From: Amoebidium appalachense
Taxonomy: Eukaryota > Ichthyosporea
Length of the DNA: 64,000 nt
Assembly: GCA_963693365.1 (NCBI GenBank)
Contig: CAVNZM010000018.1
Coordinates: forward strand, 186,001 to 250,000
Reading direction: 5' to 3'
Under the pieces are notes generated by a model. That model searched no databases and was not told where the DNA came from. It was given only the letters and a program-made list of their open reading frames with translations. Positions 26,682 to 38,744 of the stretch are shown here, in pieces; within the stretch, counting starts at the first letter, position 1, and each line of letters opens with the position of its first letter. Both the position numbers and the translations under genes were made by a program.

Positions 26682-28114
26682 AGAAACGAGGGAACAAACG
26701 CACCCAAATCCCTGCAAACCTGCAGTGTGACATCACGCACAGTGCCCTTGAGAATTCCCTCGTCTGCCGTCTCGACCACCCCATCTAGGGTGACGGCAAA
26801 GAAGTTGCTGCTCATGCCCTCCGCTATGCTGCCCTGATCATCAACCAATAGAATCTCGTTGACGTCACCTGTACGCGCGTGTGTGTGCACGTGCATGCGC
26901 ATGGGTGTAGATGGGGTGTGGAAAGAGGGAGGCAGGGGGGGGGGGGGGGGGGGAGGGAGGGGGAGGGGGGAGGGGGGGGGGGGGGGGGGGGGGAGGTTAG
27001 AACTGGTTACGGAGTACGAAGCACACACTAACAACCGACAACAGTACATAGCAGATTGAAGAGTGGGTGAAGGGGCTTGCAGGGGTGCTGTGGGGTGTTC
27101 AAAGGGGGAGAAAGGGTGGGAGAGGGGGGGAAGGGTGCAAAGGACAGCGACCGTAAGTGTTGCTATACCTGTCTTTTGGTGTTGCAGGAAAAAATTAGGG
27201 TGTCCGTGTGTGCATGTATGTGTGCGTATGCCTGTGTGCCTATGTGTTACATGTGCATGTGTGAGGATGTGTAAAGGCGTGGGCCTATGAACCCGTAGTG
27301 GTGCACGCACGTATGTGTGTGTGCAAATGTGGGTGTGCACGGTGCATTTCTGAGAACGACATTCACACACTTTCTATCGACTTGTGTGCATCCGTGCCAC
27401 GTGTGTCTCGGGCGGAAAGGCCTTGGATGGGTGGGTCGGTGGGTGGGTGTGGGGGGGATTGGGGTTAGGGGAGAGAGGGGGGGGGGGGGGGGGGGGGGAG
27501 GAGGGGGTGTAGAATGCAGAACACGTTACGAAGTAAAGCTACACGATGAAAAACACGGTGCAGAAGACATGCAAGGCAAACATTCATTGACGTATGCACC
27601 GTCAGCAGAAGCCATCCCCAAGGGTGGGGGGAAGGGAGGCAGCGGATGGGAGGAGAGAGGGAATGGGGGGGCAGGGGAGGGAGGAAAGGAGGAAGGGGGG
27701 AGAGGGGGGGATGTTGCACGTACTCGGCTTATTCTGGTCTAGGGCCTGTCTGTCTCTGACCCACTGGGAGTCCTTTGCATGTGGGTTTTCGCGGGGGGAT
27801 CCATGCACAAGCACCCGCACGGGGGGGCGGGGCACTGGGGGCATGGCAACCACATGGGCGAAAATGTCATAGGACCCCCCAACAGAGTGGGACTCATCCC
27901 CCCAGGACACGAGAATCGTGAGCTTGCACTGTGTGTGTTTTTAGTCGTGGTGGTGGTGGTGGTGGGGGGGGAGCGGAGTTGGGGTGGTGGTGGCGGTTTT
28001 AAGATAGGGGGGGAGAGGGGGGGGAAGGGGGGGAGGAGGGGGGTATGGTAGTTGTGTTGGGGGGAAGGGGGGATTGGGGGGAGTGGGTTGGGGCAGTTTT
28101 GGGTGTGTGTGTGT

Positions 28115-28150
<36 letters not shown>

Positions 28151-28294
28151 GGGAGGAGTATGGATGTGCAGAAGAGGGGGCAGATGATAGCACGGGTGAG
28201 TGAGTATGGGAACGGGGGGGGAGAGGGGGGGGGGGGGGGAGGGGGGAGGAGGGGCAGGGGAGGCGAGAGAGAGGGGGGGGGGGGAAGAAGGGGG

Positions 28295-28333
<39 letters not shown>

Positions 28334-28483
28334 GGGAGTAGGTAAAGGGGTGGGGAAAGCGAGGGTTAGTTTGTGTGTGTGTGCGTGAACACGTGCACAT
28401 GTGTGTGCATATGCAAGCATGTGTGTGTGCATTTATTGGGGGAGGGGAGAACGGGGGGGGGGGGGGGGAGAAGGTGTGTGTGT

Positions 28484-28514
<31 letters not shown>

Positions 28515-29301
28515 GGGGGGGGGGCTGGAATGCCAGAAAAAATGAGGGATCCGAGCTCAACTTGCAGAGTGAGCCCACCTGAAGTCAACAGAGTTGCTGA
28601 TGGTGCCGCAATCCAACAACACAAAAAGAGTGCAACAGCACAACCTAATGTACCACCGCCACGGTTTAAACCTCCCCCCCCCCCCCCCCCCCCCCCCCCC
28701 CGGGGGTCGGGCATCCTCTTTTTAGTAAGATCCCCCCCCCCCCCCCCCCCCCCCCCCCCGAACTCCTCCCCCCTCCCCCCCCCCCCCTCCCCCCCCACAC
28801 ACCCCTTCCCCTCCATGTCTTGCAAAGTCTTTCACTTTCATGGTTGTAAACCAGGTACTCGCATGCCAAATCTTGCCCGTAGGAGAAGAGGGGGGGCATT
28901 TTGGGGCGAGAGGGGGGAGAGAGAGAGAGAGAGAGAGACAGAGAGAGGGCGGGGAGGGGGGGGGGGGGGGGGGGGGAAGAAGGGGGAGGGAGGGGAGGGG
29001 GGGGGAAAAGATTTTTTACCTCTCCCACGTGTGCCTGTGTTACGTCATCCAAACCATCATTTGAGTGTGACTGTGTGGGGGCCAAATCATGATACCTTCT
29101 GACAGCACACGACAATAGGTGCGTCAGCTGGGGCCGGAGATAGGCGGGGTCACAGGCTAGGTGCACGTCACCAAAAGCCCCTGTGTGTGTGTGTGTGTGT
29201 GTGTGTGGTGGGGCGGGGGAAGGGGGGGGGGAGGTCGTGTGTGTGTGTGTGTGTTCGTGTGTCTGTGTGTGTGCTTGTAGATGTGTGTTGTGTGTGTGTG
29301 T

Positions 29302-29343
<42 letters not shown>

Positions 29344-29383
29344 GGGGACGGTGATGGGTGTGTGTGCCTGCGTGCGTGTACAG

Positions 29384-29427
<44 letters not shown>

Positions 29428-29603
29428 ATGCGTGTGTGTGATTGCATGTATGTGTCGTAATCGTGTTACACATACGATTAGTATGGAATTGCTTATTTCC
29501 GAGTATCTTGTTTTATATAGTGTGTACCTTTTGTAGCATCATATCATGCTAAACATCCCCCGGTAAGTTTGTTTTGCTAAGTCACCCTAAGGAAAACGTT
29601 GAA

Positions 29604-29634
<31 letters not shown>

Positions 29635-31141
29635 TGGGGGGAGAATGGGAGCCAGGGAGGGGGGGGGGGGGGGGGGGGGGGACCGAGCATAAACAGCGGC
29701 TTTGGATCTGCCAATCACCTTTGTTTGCCGTTTAAATGTTTTTGATTGTAACCCCACATTACCACCAACCATTATTACGTTCTTATCAACAGGTGTTCTG
29801 GCCCACATCGGGTGCTTGCATGGGTGTACGTTTGTGGCGATGGTGCCTCCCCCCCCCCCCCCCCCCCAAGCCCCCAGCCCCCCCTCTCCACCTTCCCCCC
29901 CCCCCCCCCCTCCCCCCCCCCCACAAAAAAAAAAAAAAAAAAAAATCCCCTTCACCCCCAACCCACCCCTACACCATGCGCTCAACCTTGCCTTAAACAC
30001 CACCTATTAAACATCCACCCACACGACCCTTGATCACCACCACCACACCGCCATCAAACAAATACACATCCATGTTAATTCACCCTCTAACACTGATGGC
30101 TTTAACACGGGAAAAAAAGGCACACGTTCCTTATCCCCGTGAACACCCAGTTTTTTCCCCCCCACACAACCATGCAAAGGAAATGCAAACACACACACAC
30201 ACACATACCTTCTTTTGGGTCTACCTCCCCCACACCCTTCTCCTTGTTTGTCTGTAGCATCAGCTTGACGGACTCACTCAATCTCTATGCAGGCACACAC
30301 ACAAACAGTCAGAACCAAAACTTCACCACCGTGATGTTGACAACACTATAGCAACCCCTCCCCCCCCCCCCCCTCTCCCCCCCTCTCCCACCACACACAC
30401 ACACACACCTCCCCGTCCAAATAGTACAAGATATATATCCTATTGGATCATTTGGATGTTAGGTCTTCATGCATGTCTTCATACGCCTAAACATCAAGGC
30501 TGCAACACATTCCCTTTACCTCTAGAGGACCGGACTAATTGATTCTACCGGCTGCCGGTTGGGACTTAAACAACTCTATTGCGGCTCAAAATCACTATAA
30601 AAATCCCAAATAAATTGTATATATCGACAGGTATGTGTCTTACCTACATATGTTTCTAGGTTGGTTTGGTAAAAATATCATTATTTCGTATATTTTTGTA
30701 TCTGCTTCTGGGGCCACCTTCGAGATTTGGGGGAAACCTTGGAGCTGCCATCGGATCTTTTGCCGTTGTCGTATTGGTCCAATCAGAAGTTTGAATCGAC
30801 ATCAATTGGATGTCGACATTGACTCGTCAAGCCGGCAAGCACCCTTCGAAGTTACACCATATACAGAGTATCGTTATTGGAATAAAGTTCAGTTGTTTTT
30901 TGCATAAAACGAAGAATAAATGTATACTCGACTCGAATCTCGTGCAACTTTTATTTGGCTAGTTCCTATCATCTTCATGCTCACATTAAAGCACAAACTG
31001 GCTCATGTAGATGTCAATCAACTAGATGCCGATGTCGTGGAAGTTACGGAACTGAACAGGTTAATGAGGGTTTGCAAAGGTCAGAATATTATCCCCCCCC
31101 CCCCCCCCGGGCCCCTCTTCGTGTGTGGGGGGGGGGGGGGG

Positions 31142-31212
<71 letters not shown>

Positions 31213-31350
31213 GAGAGTGTGTGTGTGTGGAGGGGGGGGGTGGGGGGGTCACACACCCTGACGTGGAAGTCATAATCAAAGACACTATCTCCATTCACAG
31301 TGCGAGCAGTAGTGTAGGCCCCACGGGGAAAGGTCAGAAGGAAGTCTTTT

Positions 31351-31421
<71 letters not shown>

Positions 31422-32044
31422 GCGGCGGGGGGAGGGGGAGGGGTGGGAGAGGGGGGGGGAAGAGGAGGGGGGAGAGAGGGTTGAATTAGTAGTCCGACAA
31501 TGATAACAAGGCACTGCATATAGTTTTGCTCTCGGTTCCTCCAATCGATCATTAAATCCCACACCCAGTTTCCTTTAATCGTTCATCTCGCAACCACTAA
31601 TCCAGCCAGTTTGTACATTATGTTTCATGCTGTTTACCCCCCCCATCCCCCCCCCCCCCCCCTTTCCCCTCTTATCCTTACCTAAACCTCCGATTGAACA
31701 GGCCCCACCAGATCACAGCAAATCCCCCCCCCCCCCCCCCCCCTCCGCCTTCCACCCCTTTCCCTCCATCTCCACCCCCCACACACACACACACCTCCCC
31801 CCCTGTCCAAACACAGACACACACACACACCTCCCCCTCCCCCCTCCCCCCACCCCTCCCGCGCGCCCTGCTGCCTCCTCCCTGCGTAAAGTTATTAAAA
31901 AAATACCCCCCCCCTCCCCCCCGGGCGCTCTTCACCTCACCCCTTCCCTTCCATCTTTTGTTTTCCTCCCAAGCACAACATATAAACCATTTTCCGTCTA
32001 CCTACTGCCACAAAACACAGCACTAAAGTTACACACACACACAA

Positions 32045-32108
<64 letters not shown>

Positions 32109-32572
32109 GCGCGCACGCACCACACAGACACACACGCGCGCGCGCCCACACACACACGCACCCCCCCCCCCCCCCCCCGTCTCCCCACCCAGATCCACCC
32201 AACCACACCCACCTGATATTGGCGTATCCAGGAACTCTCCCCCATTCTTAGCCACCACGGTCACCTTTCCTGCACCCATTCTCGCTGCCCCCACAGAAAA
32301 CCGCCTGTAACAACCACCCAGTTAAATTTTCTTTAACCGTTCTTCACTCAGAGCCTACTCCGGAGAGTCCCAGCCTTTTAGCCCCCTCCCCCCCCCCCCC
32401 CCCCCCCCCCTAGACACACATCTTACAGCCCGACCCTCTCCTCTCCTGACCTGCCCACCACTATGCCACACAAGAATTCCAAAGTATGAGTCGACCTGCA
32501 ACAATGCTATTTCCCTTTCAGATCCCCAGTTGCCACTTACGCATGTTGTTGAGAAAGGTCATCAAACAGTTG
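25122..32572 (-). CDS. class IV PLP-dependent aminotransferase (BCAT/D-amino acid aminotransferase fold)
   Basis: Eight exons join with consistent phase: 32541-32572, 32213-32304, 31257-31345, 30209-30284, 29044-29180, 27724-27928, 26704-26868 and 25122-25369. From the ATG at 32277-32279 the product is about 328 residues. Family landmarks in order are LLTFPRGAYTTARTV, FHVRRLSESV, the likely PLP lysine in NPHAKDSQWVRDR, NEILLVDDQGSIAEGMSSNF with the cofactor-contacting Glu, the phosphate-loop-like GILKGTVRDV, and GAFITSTSRLVLPI near the end. The exact substrate (branched-chain or D-amino acid, aminodeoxychorismate) cannot be read. An in-phase upstream exon (32541-32572) and RRFSVGAAR before the ATG would fit a longer form, perhaps with an organelle-targeting leader; that is inference. 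The introns are full of poly-G and GT on the plus strand. Confidence 0.88.
26202..26557. mobile_element. TA-flanked fold-back MITE (Tc1/mariner-like)
   Basis: Arms of about 48 bp at 26201-26249 and 26510-26558 are inverted copies with a few mismatches, starting GACACATTTTA and ending TAAAATGTGTC, with TA on each side. Inside, GGCCAAAAGATATACT (26328-26343) pairs perfectly with AGTATATCTTTTGGCC, and GATATACTTAAGTATATC is palindromic. It has no coding capacity. It lies in the last intron of the aminotransferase gene. Confidence 0.8.
28107..28800. repeat. poly-G / poly-C block inside an aminotransferase intron
   Basis: Several G runs of 20-40 bases (28115-28149, 28294-28330, 28499-28524) are followed by C runs at 28675-28700 and 28734-28759. 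Similar runs occur at 27963-28060, 29302-29342 and 29607-29680. Such runs can form G-quadruplexes and are prone to length errors. Confidence 0.85.
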
Positions 32573-33366
32573 CTTTTGCCCCCCCCCCCCCCCCCCCCCC
32601 CCCTTCTTTTTTTGCACACACCCACCACCACATGCGCACACCCCTCTCCCCAACCTCACCACCTTCCCAACTTTTGAAATCATTCCTCAAACTTGCAAAC
32701 ATAAACACCACCCTTGCTGGTCTTTTCTTTTCATATGCTGCACACAGACAAACACACACACACACACACAAATGCACACGCACACGCACGCGCACACACA
32801 CGCGCACACACACGCGCGCGCGCAGACACGCACACACACACGCACACACACACACTCACCCACTCACTCACACACACACACACACACTCACACACACTCA
32901 CACACAGCCCTCCACCATCCCCCCCCCCCCCCCCCTCGACCCCCCTCCTCCCCCTGCTCACACACACACACCTCTTGCAGAGGCAAACAACATGCACCAT
33001 GCTACACAAAAGCAAGACAGCCTAAACTCCCTCCCTCACACCTTACCTTCTTGTGTTTTCTACAGCTCTGCAAGTCCACAACGCCTGACCTACACACCCA
33101 CCCACCCTGCCTATTGTCCTCGAAACACTCACACACCCTCCCAGTAAGAAGGGGAACATGTTCTATCCAAAACACACCGTCCTGTGCTAACCTACGCCTT
33201 AGCCTTATTCACAGAAGTAGGCAATACTACCCCTCACTTATTATCCAAAGTTCCACCTATAACGCTAATTGAACTTAAAACAAATACTCTGGATCCGGAC
33301 TCGAGTGGTTTCAAATCCTGTTCGAAAAAACGAAAAGTTCAGGAGCCACAAATGATTCCAAATCGG

Positions 33367-33414
33367 TGACGTCAGATGTTACCATGTATGGCTAAAAATA
33401 TTTTGGCGCCAAAA
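33367..33414. promoter_or_regulatory. probable divergent promoter: CRE-like and E2F-like palindromes
   Basis: TGACGTCA at 33367-33374 is a perfect CRE/ATF palindrome. TTTTGGCGCCAAAA at 33401-33414 is a perfect 14 bp palindrome containing an E2F-type core. A reverse CCAAT (GATTGGCTAG) follows at 33428. The sites lie between the minus-strand aminotransferase and the plus-strand ORF at 33653. Factor identity is inferred from consensus only. Confidence 0.5.
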
Positions 33415-33652
33415 TTTACAGATTTGTGATTGGCTAGCCATCGAAAAAAAACCGTGAACAGAATCTCAGCCACTCGCAGTTCGAAGTTTTCTCTCGTACC
33501 TTTTGATCAGCCAGAAGAAATAAATATACATCCATGCCTGTATGTTTGCTACGAGGAACTTGCAACTTTAAACTCCTTTAATCCGTTATGGTGGTACCCT
33601 TCAAGATACTAACTGTTTCTTCTACCCTACCTTCACCACACAATCACACACC

Positions 33653-33859
33653 ATGTCCTTACCACCACTGAATGATGGTTCTCTCAAACAGGAGCATGAA
33701 TCCACGGATCTCGCCGCTTTTCTTTCTGATTGCCGTGCGCTCTCAATTGAGACACATAGAAGTGCCATAGCACGGCAGAGGGAGGCCCTAGCTAGACTAG
33801 TTGAGGTGTGTACAGAGCTGCACAGGGAGAATGAGGAGTTGAAAAATGAGGCAAATTGA
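33653..33859 (+). CDS. short coiled-coil ORF, possibly first exon of the BTB-WD40 gene
   Basis: The ORF gives 68 residues, rich in Glu, Leu and Arg, with a heptad-like end (ALARLVEVCTELHRENEEL). It stands alone between the divergent promoter and the BTB-WD40 exon. Either it is a complete small protein or its coding part is spliced onward; a GC donor (GAG then GCAAAT) or the GTGTGT at 33808 are candidates. A possible middle exon starts near 34674 after CAATCAG. None of these joins gives the phase required at 34948, so the link is unproven. Confidence 0.45.
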   Translation: MSLPPLNDGSLKQEHESTDLAAFLSDCRALSIETHRSAIARQREALARLVEVCTELHRENEELKNEAN

Positions 33860-34947
33860 GAAGGAAGAAAGGAGGTTGGTTACCTTATTTACACCTTGAT
33901 GCACATAACGTCTCCAAACTTCGCCCCCCCCACCCCCGCCCCCCCCCCCCCCCCCCCCCCCCCCCACCCCCTCCTTCACCCTTCCCCTCCATCCATCCTC
34001 TCCCATTCCCCCCCCCCAACCACCGTCACCTTCACCACCAGCCACACTCACTTTCCCGCTTGCAAACTCTTACACGCAAAGTTACTTGGGTGCGTCCCGG
34101 AAGTAAGCTGATGTACTGGTGCGTTGAAACGACGGCTACGTGGAGGGTTTTTTTTTTTCAAGGAATGTCTGTTGCGGTTGCATATCTGGTGCATGCCTTG
34201 GTTAGACCCACATATACATACTGAAACAAAGCTTAGGTCCCTCATTGTCTCAACTTCTTCCTCTCTCCCCCTCTCTCTCTAGCAGCCCCCCTCCCTCCCT
34301 CCCTCCCCCCCCCTCCCTCCTCTCTCCCTCCCTCTCCCTCTCTCTCTCTCGTTCTCTTCCCTCCCCCCCCTCCCCCTTTGTCTCCCCCTCTCTCTTCTCT
34401 CGCTACCCCCCCCTCTCCCCTCCCCCATCCTCTCTCTCTCGCTCTCTCTCTCGCTCTCTCACTCGTTCCCCCCCCCCCCTCCCCCACCACTTCCGAGTCT
34501 CTTCCCCCCCATTTCTTTCTCTCTGGCTGAAATCCTTTCCCCTCTTATCTCTCTCCCCCTGTTTAACCCTGTCTCTCTATCCCGGTTTACTAACCTTCTT
34601 CAACCCGCGTTCCGTCCCTCCCCCTTCACCCCCCCCCCCCCCCCCCCCCCCCCCTATTTGCACACAATCAGTACCTGAAAGCACAAGCTAAACACACTGT
34701 GTTGTTGGAAGCTCAGAATCACAGTTCTAAACTGCCACGTCCTCCCCCCACCCCCCCACCCCCCTCCGCCCCTCCCCCTTCCCCGCCCCTTTCCCTCCTC
34801 CCCATCCTTCCCCCCTCCACTTGCACACCATCTTCCTCCTCCCCCCCCCTCCCCCCACACCAACCATACTACACACACCTCACACTCACACACACCCACA
34901 CACCCACACACCCACACACATCACACACACATCACACACACACACAG
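33860..34947. other. CT/C-rich stretch, probably intron of the BTB-WD40 gene
   Basis: Long C runs (33924-33964, 34629-34653) and CTCTCC-rich DNA lead into a CA-rich tract ending CACACACAG at 34947. There is no separate gene. Confidence 0.5.
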
Positions 34948-36170
34948 GCGGCCACATATCGATGAAGCGACAGCAGTACAGGCCCTCGCCACCCTACAAT
35001 CCGACCCCATCACCCTTAAAGTCGGGGGTACACCCTTTCACACCACACGTTCCACCTTGTGTGCAGTTAAAGACTCAATGCTTTCTGCGTGGTTCAGCGG
35101 TCGCCACGTCCTATTAAGCAATCAAAAAGGAGAGATAGAACTCGACCGATCCCCGCACTATTTCGGGCTTATTTTGGACTATTTACGCTCGGAGAAGAAG
35201 ATTCTTCGCATGCCACCGACAAACGCTGAGAGGGAAGGTTTAAGGGAAGAATTCGACTTCTTTGGTCTTCCATGGCCACGTGACACAGATACACTCGTGG
35301 ATAAGTTAAGGTGTGGATACACTTGTGCATTATTGGAAGGACACACGGACAACGTTTTGTCTGTCGACATGAATGAGACGGTGGTTGTGAGTGGAGGGGT
35401 GGACGGGACAGTGCGTGTGTGGGAACTTTCCCATGCGAATTGTGTGCACGTGTTGTGTGGACACACACGTTCCGTCCCGTGTGTGAGCTTGAGAGGAGGG
35501 CTGGTTGCTAGCGGGTCGTTTGATAAGACTGTAAGGGTGTGGGGGGTGGATTCCGGTGCGCGGGTGAAGTGTATTAGTACGGGAATGAGTGTGAGGTGTG
35601 TGGGGTTGGGTGATGGTGTGGTAGTTGGGGGAGGAAGGAGCGAAAATTGGGAAGTGTTACAGGGATGGAGCTTAGAGACTGGAGAAATGGTGTGGAGGCT
35701 GGAAAACAGGACATATCCCTCTCGTACGATCACGGTATACCCCGAGGGGTTTTTTCTTTTTGCGGATTTGGATGGTGTGTATAGGGTTGATGTTGATAGT
35801 GGTAGTATGGAACTCGAACATAAACCCAATCACCCCGTAGAGAACGCGGCAATTGAAGGGGGGAAGTGTGTGGGTTGGACTGTAACAGCAAATGCGTGTG
35901 AGTGGATGGTGTGGGGGAGAAGGTTGGGGATGGTGGAGTGTGAGGGGGCATGTGCACGGGCGGAATGTGGGGTGACGCTATTTTTAGTTGATGGGTTGCA
36001 TGTGGGTGACGAGGGGGGGTTCGCTCATCCTTACGGATGTGTTTAAGGGGAGGGCGGTGCAGTTGGGTGGGGAGGGTGGCGAAATCACGGATGTTTCCAT
36101 ATATGGGCAAAGGTTGGCGGTGGCGTCACGTGATCACAAATTGAGACTTTGGGCCCCCAGGTTGGCTTAG
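34948..36170 (+). CDS. BTB/KCTD-type T1 domain plus WD40 repeat protein, with an apparent frame break
   Basis: After a (CA)nCAG acceptor the frame encodes a KCTD-like BTB/T1 fold (ITLKVGGTPFHTTRSTL, then FGLILDYLRS). WD40 repeats follow, for example GHTDNVLSVDMN with DGTVRVWEL and GHTRSVPCVSL with DKTVRVWGV. BTB-WD40 proteins commonly act as cullin-3 adaptors; that role is inferred. The frame stops at 36046 just after a six-G run (36013-36018). A frame shifted by one base continues at once with another WD repeat (ITDVSIYGQRLAVASRDHKL, then RLWAP) to TAG at 36170. The natural end is therefore probably 36170, with a one-base indel or sequencing error at the G run. The N-terminal exon(s) upstream are not resolved. 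Confidence 0.8.
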
Positions 36171-36196
36171 AAGGTTGATGACCTTTATTAAAAAAT

Positions 36197-36245
36197 GTGA
36201 TCTCGCGGTTATTGCCATATTTGGGCAAAGGCTAACGGTGGTGCC
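36197..36245 (+). repeat. duplicated WD-repeat fragment after the stop codon
   Basis: CCATATTTGGGCAAAGG and its surroundings repeat, with changes, the last WD repeat coding DNA at about 36080-36130. The fragment lies downstream of TAG and ends in an A run at 36246-36263. Confidence 0.6.
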
Positions 36246-36289
36246 AAAAAAAAAAAAAAAAAAAGTTTTAAGTTGAGTAATCCTCCAAC

Positions 36290-36416
36290 CCCCCCCCCGC
36301 CCTCCCCCCCCCCCCCTTTCCCCCCTTCCCCCCCTCCCCAAAGCTTGGAGTTTTCCACACTCACCTCAATCATTCATAATTCGATGCCATGGTCCCATTG
36401 CTGCATTAATCCCATC

Positions 36417-36452
<36 letters not shown>

Positions 36453-36700
36453 TTTCTGCTTGTATGCATGTCGACGTGTGTGCAGTCACACTGTGCACGT
36501 GCCCCGCCCCCAAGTACGTACGCGAAAATCACGGATCATGAATTCATAATTAGAGAGTTAACGCAGAAGAATACGTGTCAATTCAACAGTCACATAGGCA
36601 CGTGACACTACCAAATATGGAATGATATCTTGTTTGCTCGAGAAGTGCTGATCGTGACAGGAGATCTAGATCTAGATGACAGCAACGAAATATTACGACG
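36290..36700. other. spacer with C runs upstream of gene A1
   Basis: C runs at 36289-36340 and 36420-36451, then mixed DNA with GGAGATCTAGATC near 36660, which recurs upstream of B1 and B2. No gene was seen. Confidence 0.4.
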
Positions 36701-36707
36701 GAGCGCA

Positions 36708-36985
36708 GGGATTGGCGGGCTGTTGTTCCATTGGATCAAGGGCTGTTGTTCCATTGGATCAATCAGATTACGCAAAATCTTAGAACCACATATGGATAAA
36801 ATAAGCGTGCACGAGTGGGTAATCTTGCTGCTATTTTCATTGGCTTATTTAGGGATGACAGATGCTTTCGTAGATCTAATGATCTGACCGTTGTACGTTG
36901 AGGTTGTGGGCCTTGTTGTGCCTGAGAGTCACGGCGCAACCGAGCAGTATAAGAGAGGCACACAGTCCCACCAAAAAGCAGTAAA
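36708..36985 (+). promoter_or_regulatory. promoter of secreted family gene A1
   Basis: Three blocks are shared with B1, A2 and B2: GGGATTGGCGGGCTGTTG at 36708, GGGATGACAGATGC then TTCGTAGATC at 36852-36876, and TATAAG at 36948 followed by AGTCCCACCA. In A1 a 24 bp piece of the first block (GGGCTGTTGTTCCATTGGAT and following) is tandemly repeated. The TATA-like box is 166 bp before the ATG. Confidence 0.65.
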
Positions 36986-37113
36986 ACAGGAGCAAGGCAA
37001 ACACAAACGAGGGCAACGGAGCTAAATCACCACAAATTGACTGTAGTTTTCTGCACAAGAAACAACCCCAGCTAAAGCCACGTGCCAACAACAAGCCCCA
37101 CCCCAACAGCACC

Positions 37114-37782
37114 ATGTCTCCCCTCACCTTCCTCCTCTCCGCCGCCCTTGCTGCCTGCGCTGCGGCTGCCAGTCTGCCCACACCCTCCCTACTAGAGAGC
37201 CAGATTCAATCACTGTGTGCCGCCCCTCTCTCTGGCCCGTGCAACCTAGCCGCTCTCTCAAGACTTCAAGAGGGCACTTCCACGCTGTCTACCTCCGAGC
37301 TCATCCGACTCCAGTCCCAGCTCGGAAGCTGCCAGTTGATTCTCTCAACATGCAGTGGGGTTGTCAGAGTCCTTTCTGATGATACGAAAAATTTTCTCGT
37401 GCGCGCCGGCGCGAGACGCAGCATCATTGACAGCGATCGCGACCCAACCTACGATGTCCTCTCTTGGTCTCCCTCTGATTCTACCTTGCTCGGGGCCTTG
37501 CAAGTGCCGCAGGATGAAAACCAGCAGGGCTCAGCAGGGGAGAAAAAAGTCGACTCCCTGCACACACGCAGCGCGCGTGCATGGCCCAGCCACGTGCAGG
37601 CACGGCGCAACATCTTCAACGACATTGGGGGCGCCTTCACCTCGGCCGCCGACAAAGTATCCGACTTTGCCACCGACGCAGTGCAGGAGATAGGCAAGGT
37701 GGTGCCTGGGGGGGATAGTTCGTCCGGTGGAGGTGGGGGGAGTGAGTCGGACGAGGATCTTGCTCTCCTCGCCTTGGGATAG
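37114..37782 (+). CDS. secreted four-cysteine family protein A1
   Basis: Intronless, 222 residues, unlike the intron-rich neighbours. Residues 1-20 form a clear signal peptide (hydrophobic, Ala-rich). Cysteines at 35, 43, 73 and 80 give CX7C and CX6C, fit for two disulfides. Arg-Arg occurs at 101-102 and 164-165. The central block DPTYDVLSWSPSDSTLLG and the stretch following the second Arg-Arg (NIFNDIGGAFTSAADKVS) are shared by all four paralogues. The A-type tail has a Ser/Gly linker and an acidic SESDEDLALLALG end. No known domain was recognised. A secreted precursor cleaved at dibasic sites would fit the layout but is an inference. Confidence 0.85.
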   Translation: MSPLTFLLSAALAACAAAASLPTPSLLESQIQSLCAAPLSGPCNLAALSRLQEGTSTLSTSELIRLQSQLGSCQLILSTCSGVVRVLSDDTKNFLVRAGARRSIIDSDRDPTYDVLSWSPSDSTLLGALQVPQDENQQGSAGEKKVDSLHTRSARAWPSHVQARRNIFNDIGGAFTSAADKVSDFATDAVQEIGKVVPGGDSSSGGGGGSESDEDLALLALG

Positions 37783-37899
37783 AATGGGCCGTGCGCATGT
37801 GTGTGGTTGAATTGTTTGGAGATAGTTTGGGGGGGGGGGGGGGGGGGGGGGGGGGCTGAATTTGGGAATTTCAAACAAGAGGGTAAGGGGGGAGGACTT

Positions 37900-37953
<54 letters not shown>

Positions 37954-38499
37954 CTGATTATGCGCCACACTACTACGGTACTGGGATCATATTTTGTGGT
38001 TGGTTACAAAAAGCCTGAGCTATATCGTAGAGTTTTTGACTGCTTCTTACTTGAGGCAGTATGAGTTTGCTTTGTTTTTTTCTTCTGGCAAATATGCGAA
38101 CTGTTGGAATATTTCAGTGGGGCTAAGACAGCTGTTCCGATCCTGTCCTCTTTTGTGTGTGGAAGTGGTGTGACTAGCCTGCCAGACATATCGCCATAGC
38201 GTTTGCAGCTAGAACGTTTGGTCGTCACGCAGTAATCTTTGTCATAGCGATGGTCTTTACTTGCAGCGAAGCGGGCGGCGGCGACAACGACAATATGGAT
38301 CTGACACAGTCCAGAGATTATATACTACTATTGGAATGCAAAATCATCCCAACAGAGATCCAATCACATACCAGCCGAGATCCCTATATGACTTAGAACC
38401 AATCATATCGCCTTTTAAAAGCTACCATCATCCCATAGTCATCACGATCACGATAGCGAGTGAGATGGGTTGACATATGCGATTGCATATTCTGACACG

Positions 38500-38712
38500 A
38501 ACCACATCCATTTGGTAACCCTTAGAAGCCTAAGAGTCAATAAAATCAGAAAGGCCTAAGAGCAGGCAAACTTGAATGTCACTTAACTAAACCTTGTTAA
38601 AACAAATCGTCTGCGTCTCCCCCCCCCCCCCCCCTCCCCCCACCCACCCCCACCTTCTCCAGTCCCCTCACCCCTTCTCATTTTTAAATGATTATAGGTC
38701 CTCTGCCCGAGG

Positions 38713-38744
<32 letters not shown>

